A stretch of DNA of 64,000 bases from Arbacia lixula (Eukaryota; Echinodermata; Echinoidea; Arbacioida; Arbaciidae): NCBI GenBank assembly GCA_963669155.1, contig OZ022580.1, positions 17,546,027-17,610,026 on the forward strand. Reading direction: 5' to 3'. Position numbers and translations under genes: made by a program. Below, piece after piece: positions 46,214-57,778 of this stretch. Position 1 is the first letter of the stretch, and every line of letters begins with the position of its first letter. The notes beneath the pieces were generated by a model, which saw only the letters and a program-made list of their open reading frames with translations, made no database searches and had not been told where the DNA came from.

Positions 46214-47700
46214 CGGTGATTTCAACTCCAGAGTAGGCCTTGATAAAGCACCATATTCTTATCATGACCTGACTTCTTGACTATGCACTACATTTCAAAC
46301 ACTACCTTTCAGAAAAAGTCCACAAAAAATATTAAACATGTGAATTACCCAGCGGACATAAAGAAAAACTGGATTATATTCTCATCAGAAGAAAATGGAA
46401 AAAACAGTATCCTAGATGTAGAAGCACGTAACTCATTCTCTAGCATTGGATCAGACCACAGGATAGTTACAGCAAAAATCAGGCTTAGTCTTAGAGCTAA
46501 CACTAATACAGTTCAGAAGAAGATAAGGGATGACTGGAATAAGCTAAAATTGTACACAGACCTACAAGAAAGATACACTTTTGAAATCAGGAACAATATG
46601 CCCTGCTGTCCCTAAATGATGACAGCTGCGATAACACAGTAAACTATGGGCACTTAATTCAGGCAAACATTGAAGCAGCCGAGAAAGTGATGCCCAAAGT
46701 CCCTAAGAAGCAACGTAGGGCACTGTGCTATGACGAAAGAGTGGACAAAGCCAGGCAGGTATTAAATGAAGTAGACAAGATACATGTAAAGGAAAACACC
46801 AGAGACACTCATATTGAATTTGAAAGATGTATAGAAAAGTTGGATGAGGCATATGATAAAGCAAACGGTGAATATCTGGAGCAGAAACTGAAGGAATTTG
46901 ACGAAGCCAATATGAACCAGAAACACCAAACGGCTTGGAAATTAATCAATGAGGTTAGTGGAAGGAAAAAGACAAGAGCTGGTAGATTGTAAGGTAGCAC
47001 AAAAGAGGAGCGGATAGGCTGCTAGTATGACCACTTTAAAAACACTTTTGGGGAACCCTTCCAAAACTCAATTCATGGCATTCAACCAATCACATGAGAC
47101 TCATATCCAAACACAAGACGGCACATTTCTTAAAGTCCAGGACTTTAAATATCTTGAAGCCTGGGTCCAAAACAGAAAACGACATTAAAATCCGGAAAGC
47201 CATGGCATGGCGAGCATGTAATAAGCTCAACAATATCTGGAGCTCAAAATTACCATGGAATATTAAGAGACAACCCTTCCAGGCTACTGTTGAAAGTGTG
47301 CTTCTGTATGGTTCAGAAATATGGATCATTATTAACAGAACTGGCAAGTCTCTAGGTGGATGTTACACCAGAATCCTGCGAAAAGCACTTGATGTAAGTT
47401 GGAAGGCCCACATGAGTAACAAAGAGCTCTTTAGTGACCTTCCAAGATAACATCAGAAAGAGGCGACTACAGTTTGCAGGACACTGCAAAAGAGGGGTGG
47501 AGAAACCTGTTCGTGATTTATTAACCTGGAACCCATTACATGGCAAACGACTACCTGGACGACCCGCTAAGACATTCATCAGTCGATTATGTGATACTGG
47601 CATTACAACAGCAGAGATGGAAGCCTGCATGGAAGAGAGGAGACTTTGGAGAGCTATCATAGGAGTTTCGTCAGCAGACGGATGAGCAAGTGAGTGAGTG
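46214..47700 (+). mobile_element. LINE A remnant, right-arm mirror
   Basis: + strand frames: GDFNSRVGLDKAPYSYHD (46,218), SIGSDHRIVTAKIRLSLR in 46,277-46,615, the linker in 46,687-46,992, C-terminal RT in 47,094-47,450 and RRLQFAGHCKRGVEKPVRD in 47,434-47,685. The whole RT catalytic region between WGTLP (47,055) and the CAATCACATGAGACTCAT junction (47,085) is deleted, a larger loss than in the left arm. The 3' tail is GAGTGAGTGATATGTATGCC. Confidence 0.75.
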
Positions 47701-48559
47701 ATATGTATGCCAAATGTCTGCGAATAAAGTGTGTAATGTACACTGCTTTACAATATTAACAGATATGTTGTCATATGTTGTCATAATTTAAATTACCTCT
47801 GGTTTGGGGACATGCTCAAGAGAAAAAGAAGTATTGAAAGCGTTAAAGGCATAACATCAGAGAAATGTAAATTGATTGGTGTAAAGAGTTCGACAAATTG
47901 TGCCCCACGGTCACAAAGACGTAATTAAACACATTAGCGATGCAGTATGGATTATGTATTTCAGTACCATTGTGAATGATTGGACCAGTTTGAGTTGAGG
48001 CATGTTTACCTAAAAGTTTATTTAGGAATTGCCAAGTCATTCTCAGATTATTTTGTAATTCATCAAACCTATCATGAAAATATAAGTGTATGGAGTTTAT
48101 TGCAATATTTTTAGTATTTAGTTTCGTTTTCCTCAGTGTATAAGAATGCATATGAAAAGCATGTTTTGATTTGTTTTGTTTTTATTGAGTTTAAAATGGC
48201 ATTATTTATCCATGGCTTTTGGACGGCGGATAGAACATACCACTTTTAAAGGCATATGCAAATCATATATAGATGAGAAACGTTTTACGAAATAATCATG
48301 CTTCATGTACGTGATTAGTTTCAAAGACATCGGACCAATCCATGTGGCTTAAATCCCGAAGAAACGATTGGATAGCCGAAGGAGTTACCTTACGTCGAAA
48401 TGTTTTGGACTTGATCGATTTTCGAATTTTCTAACAGATTTCTCTGTTATTTGGAAAATCAGAAGGTGGTCGCTGGCGTCAGATAAAAGAATTCCTGAAG
48501 AACCAGGATCATTAAAGGCGTTAGTAAATATATATATTACCACTCAAGGTTGCACCCTC

Positions 48560-48750
48560 TTTTGTCACACGGACGAGTTCGAAGAGTCTTTCGTTTGGAG
48601 CTGGTCATCGTCGGTTTTCAGCTCGAGGTTGTCGGAGGTGACCATGGTGTTGAGTTCCAGAAGGAAGAAGCTGTCCAGGTCCCCCACCATATTGAAGACG
48701 TCGGAGGACGAGGACGACAGACGAGCACGTGGACCCTGCGGTAGATGGAG
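48560..48750 (-). pseudogene. Unidentified exon-like segment (DVFN..GDLDSF), right copy 1
   Basis: After acceptor-like CTACCGCAG (- strand) the frame is LSSSSSDVFNMVGDLDSFFL, LELNTMVTSDNLELKTDDD, QLQTKDSSNSSV, stop. The best preserved of four copies. It is acidic and serine-rich, and I cannot assign a family. Confidence 0.4.
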
Positions 48751-49289
48751 TGATATGAAAACACTTGCGATTGGAACTGAACGGATCTCGTTGTGGCATA
48801 GCATGATATTTGACACTGCCGGGCGTCATTATCCCTGACAAATAGAGTGTCATTTCCCGGTGAGATAAGGGAAAAAGTGACTATATAGACCTTTTATATG
48901 AGATTGAAACGAAAAGCAGGTATATATCATAATATGGTATATGAGGTGAAGACCGGATATGTTTCTCGGTGTGACACAGGTGCTTGAGAGGGAGGGTGGG
49001 GGGAAGGGGGGAGAGAAGGTTTTAGGTCATGGCAATATCTCATCAAAAGTAAAATAACTTTGAATCTATTCATGTCAAGGCGGTACTTGCTTGATCTCAA
49101 ATGCTGTTCGACAGCAAGTTTGTGCAACCCCTCCTCCCTCTCCGCAAGTGCATTTCTACGGCTAACCGATATCAGTCGGTTTCGTTTTGGGGGCGGCCGA
49201 ATAATGACCACAACGAATGTACTGCTGCCGGTTTTCATTCATGTCAATGAAAAACTAACAGTAATCCCATTAGTAAGCCAATATTAATT

Positions 49290-49301
49290 GGGTCATAAAG
49301 A

Positions 49302-49358
<57 letters not shown>

Positions 49359-49580
49359 TAGAAAGAGAGTAGATAGAGAGAGAAGGGGGAAGGTAGATGG
49401 GGAACGAAAGATAGAGAAAGATATACACAGGTGCATAAGAGAGAGAGAGTTAGGGAGAAGAACGAAAGGGAGACGGGACACATGGGGGACAGATAAAGAA
49501 AAGGAGAATGACAAAAGAGTAAGAGAAAAAGAGAAGGGAATGAGAAAGAAAGAGAGAGAGAGAGAGAGAGAGCGAGCCGT
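49290..49580. repeat. (GA)n-rich microsatellite
   Basis: Long imperfect GA/GAA tract, mirror of the CT tract at 17,725-17,955. The Arg/Glu-rich and Ser/Leu-rich frames over it are artefacts. Confidence 0.85.
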
Positions 49581-49744
49581 GTTTCATTCGGGTGATGTCA
49601 TGGAAACATAATTATACGAGTGTACTTACAATACAGCACAGCTCGGTTGATATGTTCAGGCGATTTATATTGCGCAAGATTATATACAAATCCGATACAA
49701 ATATTGTCACAATAAAGTGTGTTACATCACGTGTAATCACAGAT

Positions 49745-49890
49745 GCATTACGTAACTCTTGTCGGTTTTCAGCTTCAGGTTATCGGAGATGACTGGTGTT
49801 AGAGTTCCAGGATGGAGAAGCTGTCCAGGTCTCCCACCAAATTGAAGACGTCGGACGACGAGGAAGACAGACGAGCACATGGACCCTGCG
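49745..49890 (-). pseudogene. Unidentified exon-like segment (DVFN..GDLDSF), right copy 2
   Basis: - strand frame LSSSSSDVFNLVGDLDSFSI, LEL, then a one-base shift into TPVISDNLKLKTDKSYV. Mirrors 17,400-17,575. Confidence 0.4.
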
Positions 49891-49974
49891 GTAGATGGAG
49901 TGATATGAAAACACTTGCGAGTGGAATTCAACGGATTTCGTGGTGGCATAGAATAATGATATTTGATTTGATGT

Positions 49975-50800
49975 TGCCCTTAATTTTCTTGCAAATTGCA
50001 AAATAAAAATGTGATAAGAAACACATGTTCGAGAGACAAAATAGGGACTTAAAGATATTGCTTTCGAAGTTGACAGCAGCTAAATGTCGGTGCTGTGCAA
50101 AGGATATCAAAGCACTGTAGAGATTGTGGAATGCTTTGAAAATTCATTAGCACGCTTTAGTATCCATACAGATGTTTCAATATGTTATGCTCGAGTTGTT
50201 TCTCCTTCCTAGCACATCTCTGGTCATATGATCTTTGAGCTGAGGGGGGGGGGGGAGGGGGGTAATGTATCGTCAAAAGTAAAATTAATATGAATCCATT
50301 TATTTCAAAGCGGTACTTGCTCAAAGGGAAAGTTTACCCATTAAACATGTCAATTCTATGTTCAACTTCTATGTTCAACTTCTTGAAAATTGAAAATAAA
50401 AATGTGATAAGAAACACAGCTTCGAGAGACAAAATAGGGAATTAAAGATATTGCTTTCGAAGTTGACAGCAGCTAAATGTCGGTGCTGTGCAAAGGACAT
50501 CAAAGCATTATAGTGATTGTGGAATGCTTTGAAAATTCATTAGCACGCTTTAGTATCCATACAGATGTTTCAATATGTTATGCTCGAGTTGTTTCTCCTT
50601 CCTAACACATCTCTGGTCATATGGTCTTTGAGCTGATTGAGGGGGGGGGGGGGGGTAATGTCTCGTCAAAAGTAAAAATTTATATGAATCCATTTATTTC
50701 AAAGCGGTACTTGCTCAAAGGGAAAGTTTACCCATTAAGCATGTCAATTCTATGTTAAACTTCATGTACGATACTTTAAAATGCCTCTATAATGATAGCT
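49975..50800. repeat. ~410-bp tandem duplication in the right arm
   Basis: Two successive copies of the same ~410 bp: each has GTGATAAGAAACACA, AGGGA(A/C)TTAAAGATATTGC, GACAGCAGCTAAATGTCGG, GCTCGAGTTGTTTCTCCTTC, a G-run (50,245 and 50,642) and AAAGCGGTACTTGCTCAAAG. The left arm has one copy (17,040-17,335). The G-run length differs between the copies. Confidence 0.85.
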
Positions 50801-51658
50801 TTTGGTTGAGACAATACCAGACGAAGCCCGTCTTACATTTTCCGCGCTGCCATTCAAAATTGTGACTTCACATACGAACAAATTAAACCTTTCTACCCAT
50901 TGTTCGCAATCTGCACTCTCTCATGCCGAACTGTTAATAAACGTATACATGTAAATTCCAAATTTCAGTTATTGCTAGACTGCTATTATAAGAAATAAAA
51001 GCGTATTTTGTAGAATATTTCTGTCACTCGTTAAAACATTACATATATTTTTAACTTCAAAATATCGAATTATCTTTCCTTTGCAACGACAATCTATAAA
51101 CAGCAAATCAGAAGAATTCTCCAGCTGATTTTCTGTGTGCTAGACTTATCATCCAGACCAAACTTCTGCTCTATATCTCCGTATGCCTACCTTACTACCA
51201 TTTAATTCGGCCAAATTATATTTCTGAGCGCACTCAAAAGAGATTTGTATTTGCGATATCTCCGAAATTTGCGAGTGTAAATGTTTTTTTTTTTTAGTTT
51301 TCTCAGAAATGTAATTTGGCCAAATTAGATCGTGGTAAGGTATAAAGATATAGAGCATAATTCTGGTTTAAATGATAAGTCTTGCGCTCAGAAAATCAGC
51401 GGGAGAATAAGTCATTGTCGTAATTGTCACAACATTGTGGGATACTTCATTCCAGTAGACGAAGAATAAAAATCGGAACTAATGCTTATGTAGATTCAAG
51501 ATGAAACTTTAATTACAATGCATGAAATAATCAGATTAAAATGAAACGCAATAACATACACATATCAATTGAATTGAACAGTGAAATGTTGCCTCCAATA
51601 CAATAATGTTTAAATATGAATGAGGATGGATAAACAATCATTGACTCTGTTTACTAGT

Positions 51659-51659
51659 C

Positions 51660-51689
<30 letters not shown>
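51659..51689. repeat. (TA)n microsatellite
   Basis: About 15 TA units in the foldback interior. The left arm has only ATATATATG at 16,111, so the tract has expanded or contracted since the arms formed. Confidence 0.85.
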
Positions 51690-51692
<3 letters not shown>

Positions 51693-53227
51693 GTAATGAA
51701 TTAGATTATAGGTTTACATCAAATTATCTTTGGTTCATGGTATCAAAACCTGGCAATGGCCAGTTTATAATGCTCAGTTCAGTGTGCAGCGTCAATACAA
51801 CCCGGTTGCCTTGACGACGCGATCGCGATAACGTTGATTTTTGAAGCGCGAATTCATCGATGCCCGAGCTGAGGTGGTTGCAGTTGCGATCCTCGATGCT
51901 CGGCGACGTCGATGAGGGAGACCAGGAAACCGAACAGTCACCGCCCGGTCTGGGTGCAAGGGCACGTGATGGCTGACCCCTTGATTACGACTGAAATATA
52001 GTTACAGCGCATCATAAATATATATCCAACCCAAGTATAACTTGTACGCTTTAACTTTATATCTTGTAAAGCACACGACATCTTAAGAGGACAATAATCA
52101 CACCATTTGGTTTACCAAATAGACTTCGCAAAAAGAAAACCACCGGATATCTCCTCGATATCTTCAATTGGCACAAGAGCCATTTACTAGCATAATAATG
52201 TCCAGTGCGAGAATGATTCATACCTCTGCTATGTACAATACTTCCATTTAACCAGCAGCCATTACTTATGAACGACCACTTGTTAACAAAATGCATAAGT
52301 TGCACAAAACATTGATCAAAACATATCAAAGCCACGCTAAAGTAGTTCTTATTTTCATTCCAATATAAATATATGCCGTAATTACACGGTGCTACCAATC
52401 GATGACAATTACCCAACAATATAGGCTTCCTTAAAAGTCAACATGGCTGACATAAAATTTTTGTTACTTGCCAAAAGAGGGCGTTTATGACATTTGACTA
52501 CTCATTAAACATATTTCAGTTTTTGCTGAAAAATACATACGTTCAGTTTCCAAACTAGAAGAAATCATTCAATTTGAAATGGTAATTTTCGTGTAAGAAA
52601 ATGTTTGCATTTATTATGTTCACTTTAGCTGAAAGCACTGATTTTTAGAAAACCAAACTTCAATCTGAAAGACTTGCCTATACAGAAATCAAGCAGTTTT
52701 AGAAAACCCCCGCAAACTGGCATGTTTTAGACTTACAGTTATTTTGAAGAATTGAAGACCCTGTTGCCTTCCTCCCGGAGGATTTTGTGTTCACACGACA
52801 GCCATCTGCACTTCCCGCTCATGACAGCAGAAACAGTGGCAGCTAGAGTTGGGGCGGATACACTCACTCTCATGCAGCAAGTCCCCAGACTTTCCCGACT
52901 CTCTCCCGCACACAGGACTCCTCCCCGTGGGTGACAAAACAGGTCTTTTGTCAATCACGACAAAATAGCTTCTCACACCACTCCCTCAAACTCATACTCT
53001 CGGACCCTTGTTCCATCATACCAAAACAAAATGAACCACTCATGTTCTCCCATATGTGCTCACGTCACTTACTATTACATAATACCCTTAGTGCAAAATC
53101 AGGCAAACCAAAAAAGCGCTGGTAACAAATTAGGCACGGCTCCTAGCTGCGAAAATGATACTGATAGACAAAAGAATAACAAGTGCAATGCATCCAGTGC
53201 GCCACAGAGCCTAGGTTACATGTATTA

Positions 53228-53755
53228 TTAAAAACAGCCCTCCCTTTTTTAGATCACCACAAAACCATCGAAACATTGCAAAAAACATATAGAGAAGTGT
53301 TAGCAAGCTGTACATTCATAATTTGAAACTGATACGTAGTGTAAAATTCAAATAATGCACTTTATCAACGTCTGATTAATAGTCTTTACCTCAGGCTTTT
53401 AGCAGTTTGTGTTGAAATATCTGCTTTATAAGTTAATCGTTATCAAATTATAAAACGCATTATGAACAAAAATTGTTCTATAGAAGGAACCATCTCCAAA
53501 GTTTGTTAATTACATATAAAATTAGGATTTCACACATGCATAATAACCACATAGATACTGTAACAAAGACTAATACTGTTTTCGTAGTACGAAAAAAAGT
53601 CGGTTTGAAATTTAACGGCTAAAATTTTTTACATACACAGAAAGCCTCAACATACTATATTCTAAGAAATGGTCTTGAATCACACTTTCTTGAATTTACG
53701 ATCGTGATAGACGGTTTCAAATTTTAAGCTTGCAAAAGGGACGGACAATCTTTAA
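53228..53755 (-). mobile_element. TTAA MITE, right arm only
   Basis: TTAA at 53,228-53,231 and 53,752-53,755. The left arm has a single TTAA at the empty site (ATGTTTAATAATACAGG near 14,535). Near-identical in layout to 62,869-63,370: subterminal TCCGTCCCTTTTGCAAGCTT, TCGTAGTACGAAAAAAAGTC palindrome, ATGCATAATAACCACATAGA. Likely moved by a TTAA-specific transposase. No coding. Confidence 0.85.
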
Positions 53756-53946
53756 GCAAATGGTATAAGGGCTTTTAGAAGATAAGTTGAATTAACTTGG
53801 CCATGTGGTGTTTAAAGCTATGACAAAAGAAACACATTACTGAGCAACGTGGCTTCCATTGCCAGTCAGTTAACCTTTGTAATTTGGCTTATATTTTATT
53901 TTGACCGTAATGTATTCACGACTAACTGACGGTTTATTACTTCCAC

Positions 53947-54672
53947 CAGGGATGTGTTAGGAAGGAGGGACAACTCAACCATAATATATTCAAACATCTG
54001 TATGGATACTAAAGCGTGCTAATGAATGTCAAAAGCATTCCACAATCACTGCAATGCTTTGAAGTCCCATGCGCAGCACCGTCATTTTGCTATCGTCAAC
54101 TTGGAAAGCAGTATCTTTAATTGCCTGTTTTGTTTCTCGAAGCTGTGTTTCTTATCACATTTTTTTGTAATTTTCAAGAAAGTTAAGGGGCAACACCTCT
54201 AAAGATCCTGTATTCGTTTTTCTTCTAAATAATTGTTGAATGATGCACAAACGGAGATATAAGATAATATTCTTACTTACATAATCAACAAATTTCTTCA
54301 CTTTCCGGAGATTTCCGGAAATGTCGGATTCAATCATTATCAAAATCATATATTAAGCTGCTTATTTTCATTAACAGAGTTTGCGTGAATTTGCGTGCAA
54401 ATGAGATATTTTACTTTAAAAAACTGTTTATTTTTGTTCGCTGATATCTCTTTTCCTCACAAAAGTATTGATGCAATCCAACAGAAGTGGACAAGCGAAA
54501 TAAGACTCTACATTTCTTTTGTTCTCTCTGAGAAACCGTTGCTAGGCAATCGTGTTCGTTATTGTTAAAACACGTGAAAAGCACATGCTGAGACCACGCA
54601 AATTTTTCGGCGGTGCCACGCATGGGCTCAAAGAAAGAATGTTGTTTCATATCCTTTCCTAACACATCCCTG
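53947..54672 (+). mobile_element. 7-bp-TSD MITE (CAGGGATGTG family), right arm only
   Basis: Ends CAGGGATGTGTTAGGAAGG and CCTTTCCTAACACATCCCTG, flanked by CTTCCAC at 53,940-53,946 and 54,673-54,679. The left arm retains the empty site (ATACAGGTGGAAGTAAT near 14,350). Very close in sequence and length to 12,222-12,946 but at a different site, so the family was active after the arms arose. Confidence 0.88.
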
Positions 54673-55289
54673 CTTCCACCTGTATTTCGTGATAATGGAT
54701 GGAATGCACTTTGAATCTGTTAGTTGTTGCTACTCGGACAAACCTCGGACAAGCTTTTGGGTTACCATTGGTAACGTATTATTTGAACGACGTGAATAAA
54801 ATATGCATACATAACGAAATGGTCTATTCTTCCGATTTGTCGATTTGTCGTTAGATTGTTACAAAAAAACGATAATTCAATATTTTGAGACTAAAAGAAA
54901 ATATGTTTTTAGCAAATGATAAAAATATGTTGTTTTTTTTTTCTTGTAATAATCTCTAAATTTTTAATTTATATTTATATGTTTATCAATACTACGGCAC
55001 AAGAGAGTACAGAATGGAACCAATAGGCGTAGAGGTTATATTTGTTCGTATGTGACGTCACAGTTTTGAATGGCAGCGCGGAACATGGCGGGGCCCGTAA
55101 GTTTTCTTGGCGTACGCTTTGGCGACTGGAACTGGAAAGTAAGACGGGCTTCGTCTGGTTTTGTTTCAACCAAAATCTGCCATTTTAGAGCCATGTTTAA
55201 GTATCATGAATGAATTTTTAAATAGAATTGACATGTTTCATGGGTAAACTTGCTGTTTCATCTCAATGGCTATTCGACAGCAAGTTTTC

Positions 55290-55560
55290 CCCCTCCCCCC
55301 ACCCCCCCCCCCCCCCCACCCCCCAAATATCCGTCGGTTTCGTTTTGGGGGAGCCCGACTAATTACCTCAACGAATGTGCTGCTGCCGGTTCTCATTCGT
55401 GTCAATGAAAAAGTAACAGTAATCCCATTAGCCAGCCTGTCAGCGACGAGCACATCCGGAAGGGAATATTAATCGGGTCATATAGACAGAGGAGAGAGAG
55501 ACAGAGAGACAGAGAGAGAGATAGAGAGAGAGAAGGGGGGGGGGGTAGCTGGGAAACGAG
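55290..55560. repeat. Poly-C tract, conserved module and GA-rich microsatellite
   Basis: C-rich run at 55,290-55,324, then the inverse of the module at 13,510-13,640 (AACGAATGTGCTGCTGCCGG, CAGTAATCCCATTAG) and a GA-rich run at 55,488-55,545. The left arm has poly-T plus G9 in place of the C-rich run. Confidence 0.8.
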
Positions 55561-56209
55561 ATAGAGACAGACATGCACAGATGTATAGGGAGAGTGAGAG
55601 AGATAGGAAAAAATGATATAAATATTGTCACAGTAAAATTGTGTTAGATCACGTTTAATCACAGTTGCATTACATGACTTGTGTACAAGTGAAAGTGTCT
55701 GTCTGTCTCTGTCTCTGTAAACACGCCTTCTTTCTCCCTAACCTCATGATTAATTCAGGGGATCTTGAAATCATTTATTAATGCACACAAACAATCCTTC
55801 AACATGTATTCTCTTTGTCTGAATTCATGTTTTTGTGTCTGAACAACGGCCCTATCAGCACTTTCTCTCTTCCTCTTTCTGTTCTTCCAGATACGCAGAA
55901 TAGACTTTTCGAAATTTATTCACGACTAACCGCCTAACTGGGTAGCAACGCGTTATTACAATGAATTGTACTTGGCCATTCGTATTCAATGGGTGGAGTG
56001 CACTTTTGAATCTTATTAGTTGTTGCTACTCGGACAAACCTCGGACAAGCTTTGGGGGTTGAAAGAAAATGGTATAATTACATAACTCTCCCTTTCCCCC
56101 TTCCTGAGTCCTCACATACCCACGGCTATTTCACCTCTCCTTTTTCTTCTGGGGCATCGTCCTTTTAACTCTCGTTTGTTCATTGTAGTTCCCCCTCTCT
56201 CTTTCGACA

Positions 56210-56465
56210 TACATCTCCAAACGCACGCACACACACTCACTCATACATGTCGGTCGTCTCCCCCCCACCCCCCCCCCCCCCCATCCTGTCACACGCACAC
56301 ACATACACACACACACACAGATACACATCCCTTTTGGGCGCTCTCTCTCTCTCTCTTTCTCTCTTCTGGCTTTATTTCTTCTTCTTTTTCTTTATTTTCT
56401 TTCTCACATTCAATCCTAAACTCTTCCAGATCGACCACAACCCCCCCCCCCCCCCTCCGCACTCA
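56210..56465. repeat. Composite (AC)n, poly-C, (CT)n region
   Basis: CA repeats, two C runs (56,262 and 56,443) and CT repeats lying between the matching arm sequences at 56,125 and 56,660. The left arm lacks most of this. The open frames are artefacts. Confidence 0.85.
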
Positions 56466-56929
56466 CACATACGCCGAGCTATACACACATCCCAATCACT
56501 GCAGTGCATAGTGATACGAACTTGTGATATAGAATGTAAAAGATAGCTATCATGTTACAACTTAAAAAGAAGGCAAATTCTCACAATTTTTTCTAAGCAT
56601 GCTTACCATGTGCCCATAGAGAGTGGCCGTACCCTTGTAGTACAAATCGTACACAATCAAGACCAAAACTGGAAGAAAGTGTTTCCGACGGAGTCAAACA
56701 AGAATTTATTGCGCCTCAAATCGAACTGAAACAAATCCGCTCAAAATACACCTCCCTCTTCAAAAATCGCAGCCGATTCAGACGTGTTCCGCGCAATACG
56801 AAAAGTAGACGCAACGCACTGAAATCTCCGCTGTAGCACGTAGCGCTCAATGCTGTATGATGTACGGGGATTTCAAACACGCACAGTCTGTGGAATGTGA
56901 AATTCTCTTAGCATTGTATAGAAAGCGAA

Positions 56930-57147
56930 TAGACCATTTTTGTTATGTACTCAGATTTCATTCACGGCGTTCAAACAAGTCGTTACTAATGGCAACTGAG
57001 ATTTGTCCGTATAGCAACAATTAAAAAGATTTTTGTAAAGTGCATTCCATCCATTGAATATGAATGACTGGATAGAGGTGAATACAATAACACGTTGTTA
57101 CCCAGTAAGGGGGAAAGTCGTGAATACATTACGAAACGGTCTATTGT
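56930..57147 (+). mobile_element. AATAGACC-family MITE, cleanest copy
   Basis: AATAGACCATTTTTGTTATG at one end and CATTACGAAACGGTCTATT at the other, i.e. inverted ends of about 20 bp, with TTCACGGCGTTCAAACAAG and GTCGTGAATA inside them. Mirrors 11,522-11,739. Confidence 0.7.
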
Positions 57148-57778
57148 TATTTCATTTCAGGGGGAATGTTGATTTGCATATGATTACGCAACGCGTTATT
57201 GTTGCTATGCTAGGTGGAAGGGCGCTTTAGGGTTAGCCTAGGGTTAGCGGTCATCACACCATACAGGCCAGTAACATATTTTGTTCTTTCCCACGAGCCT
57301 TCTATAATTACGGATATTTATAAACCCATATTTTTAGCGGGTAAAACAGTTCATTTCTGTACAAATGACGGATAGCGTTAGGTAAAAATATAGGTTGACC
57401 TTGGAGTTAATTTCTTCCTTTGCTCGATCGCCTCAACGGGGTCAGATAGGAATTTCTCAGCATTTTCCTTACTAGGTTCTCAAGGTCCATTATTTTGCGC
57501 GCTTATGTAACCAAAATCGTATAGTTATCCAGTTGAGTGATAACTCAATTTCTGAAATTCAATATTACTTAATATTCATGAGCAGCAGCTGCTCTCAACC
57601 ACATAAACAATATGATGCATGCGCGATTGCGTCACGTTCACCTGGATTTCATAATAGGACATACGCATTCCTATGCATGCGTACATATCAGCGTTCGCTG
57701 CTGAACTTTTAATTTTGTCACTAAGTGTTTGTTATGTAGTTAAAAAGGACGAGCGAATACGAAATTTGATACTTGTTG

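Larger units (their letters stand above)
41640..48560 (-). mobile_element. LINE C remnant, right-arm mirror
   Basis: Mirror of 18,660-25,600. Includes the RT piece at 46,195-45,855 (ISKAFDTLSHTIL with the more standard IFMDISKAFD), and at 48,151-47,843 an endonuclease-RT linker (NNLRMTWQFLNKLLGK, CIANVFNYVFVTVGHNL) that the left arm has lost. Interrupted by LINE A, LINE B and a MITE. Confidence 0.7.
50720..55245 (-). mobile_element. Foldback element with exon-like cargo, right-arm mirror
   Basis: Ends AAAGGGAAAGTTTACCCATT (50,719) and CATGGGTAAACTTGCTGTTT (55,238) with ~400-bp inverted ends as in 13,768-17,074. Longer than the left copy because of two later MITE insertions (53,232-53,751 and 53,947-54,672). 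Cargo segments at 52,740-52,976 and 51,788-52,000 mirror those of the left arm. Confidence 0.65.
32696..57569 (-). repeat. Right arm of giant inverted repeat (~24.9 kb)
   Basis: Reverse-complement counterpart of 11,102-32,013. The extra ~4 kb is mainly from right-arm-only insertions: LINE 3' tail 32,921-33,425, L1-like LINE 35,515-37,020, Tc1 fragment 38,978-39,570, AT-rich repeat block 40,270-41,450, MITEs at 43,352-44,078, 53,232-53,751 and 53,947-54,672, and a local tandem duplication at 49,975-50,800. Confidence 0.95.

Noticed and set aside
11102..57569. Giant virus, Polinton/Maverick or other large self-synthesising transposon
   Set aside because: No polymerase B, integrase, capsid or packaging-type frame was seen in either arm. 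The contents are LINE, MITE and gene remnants.
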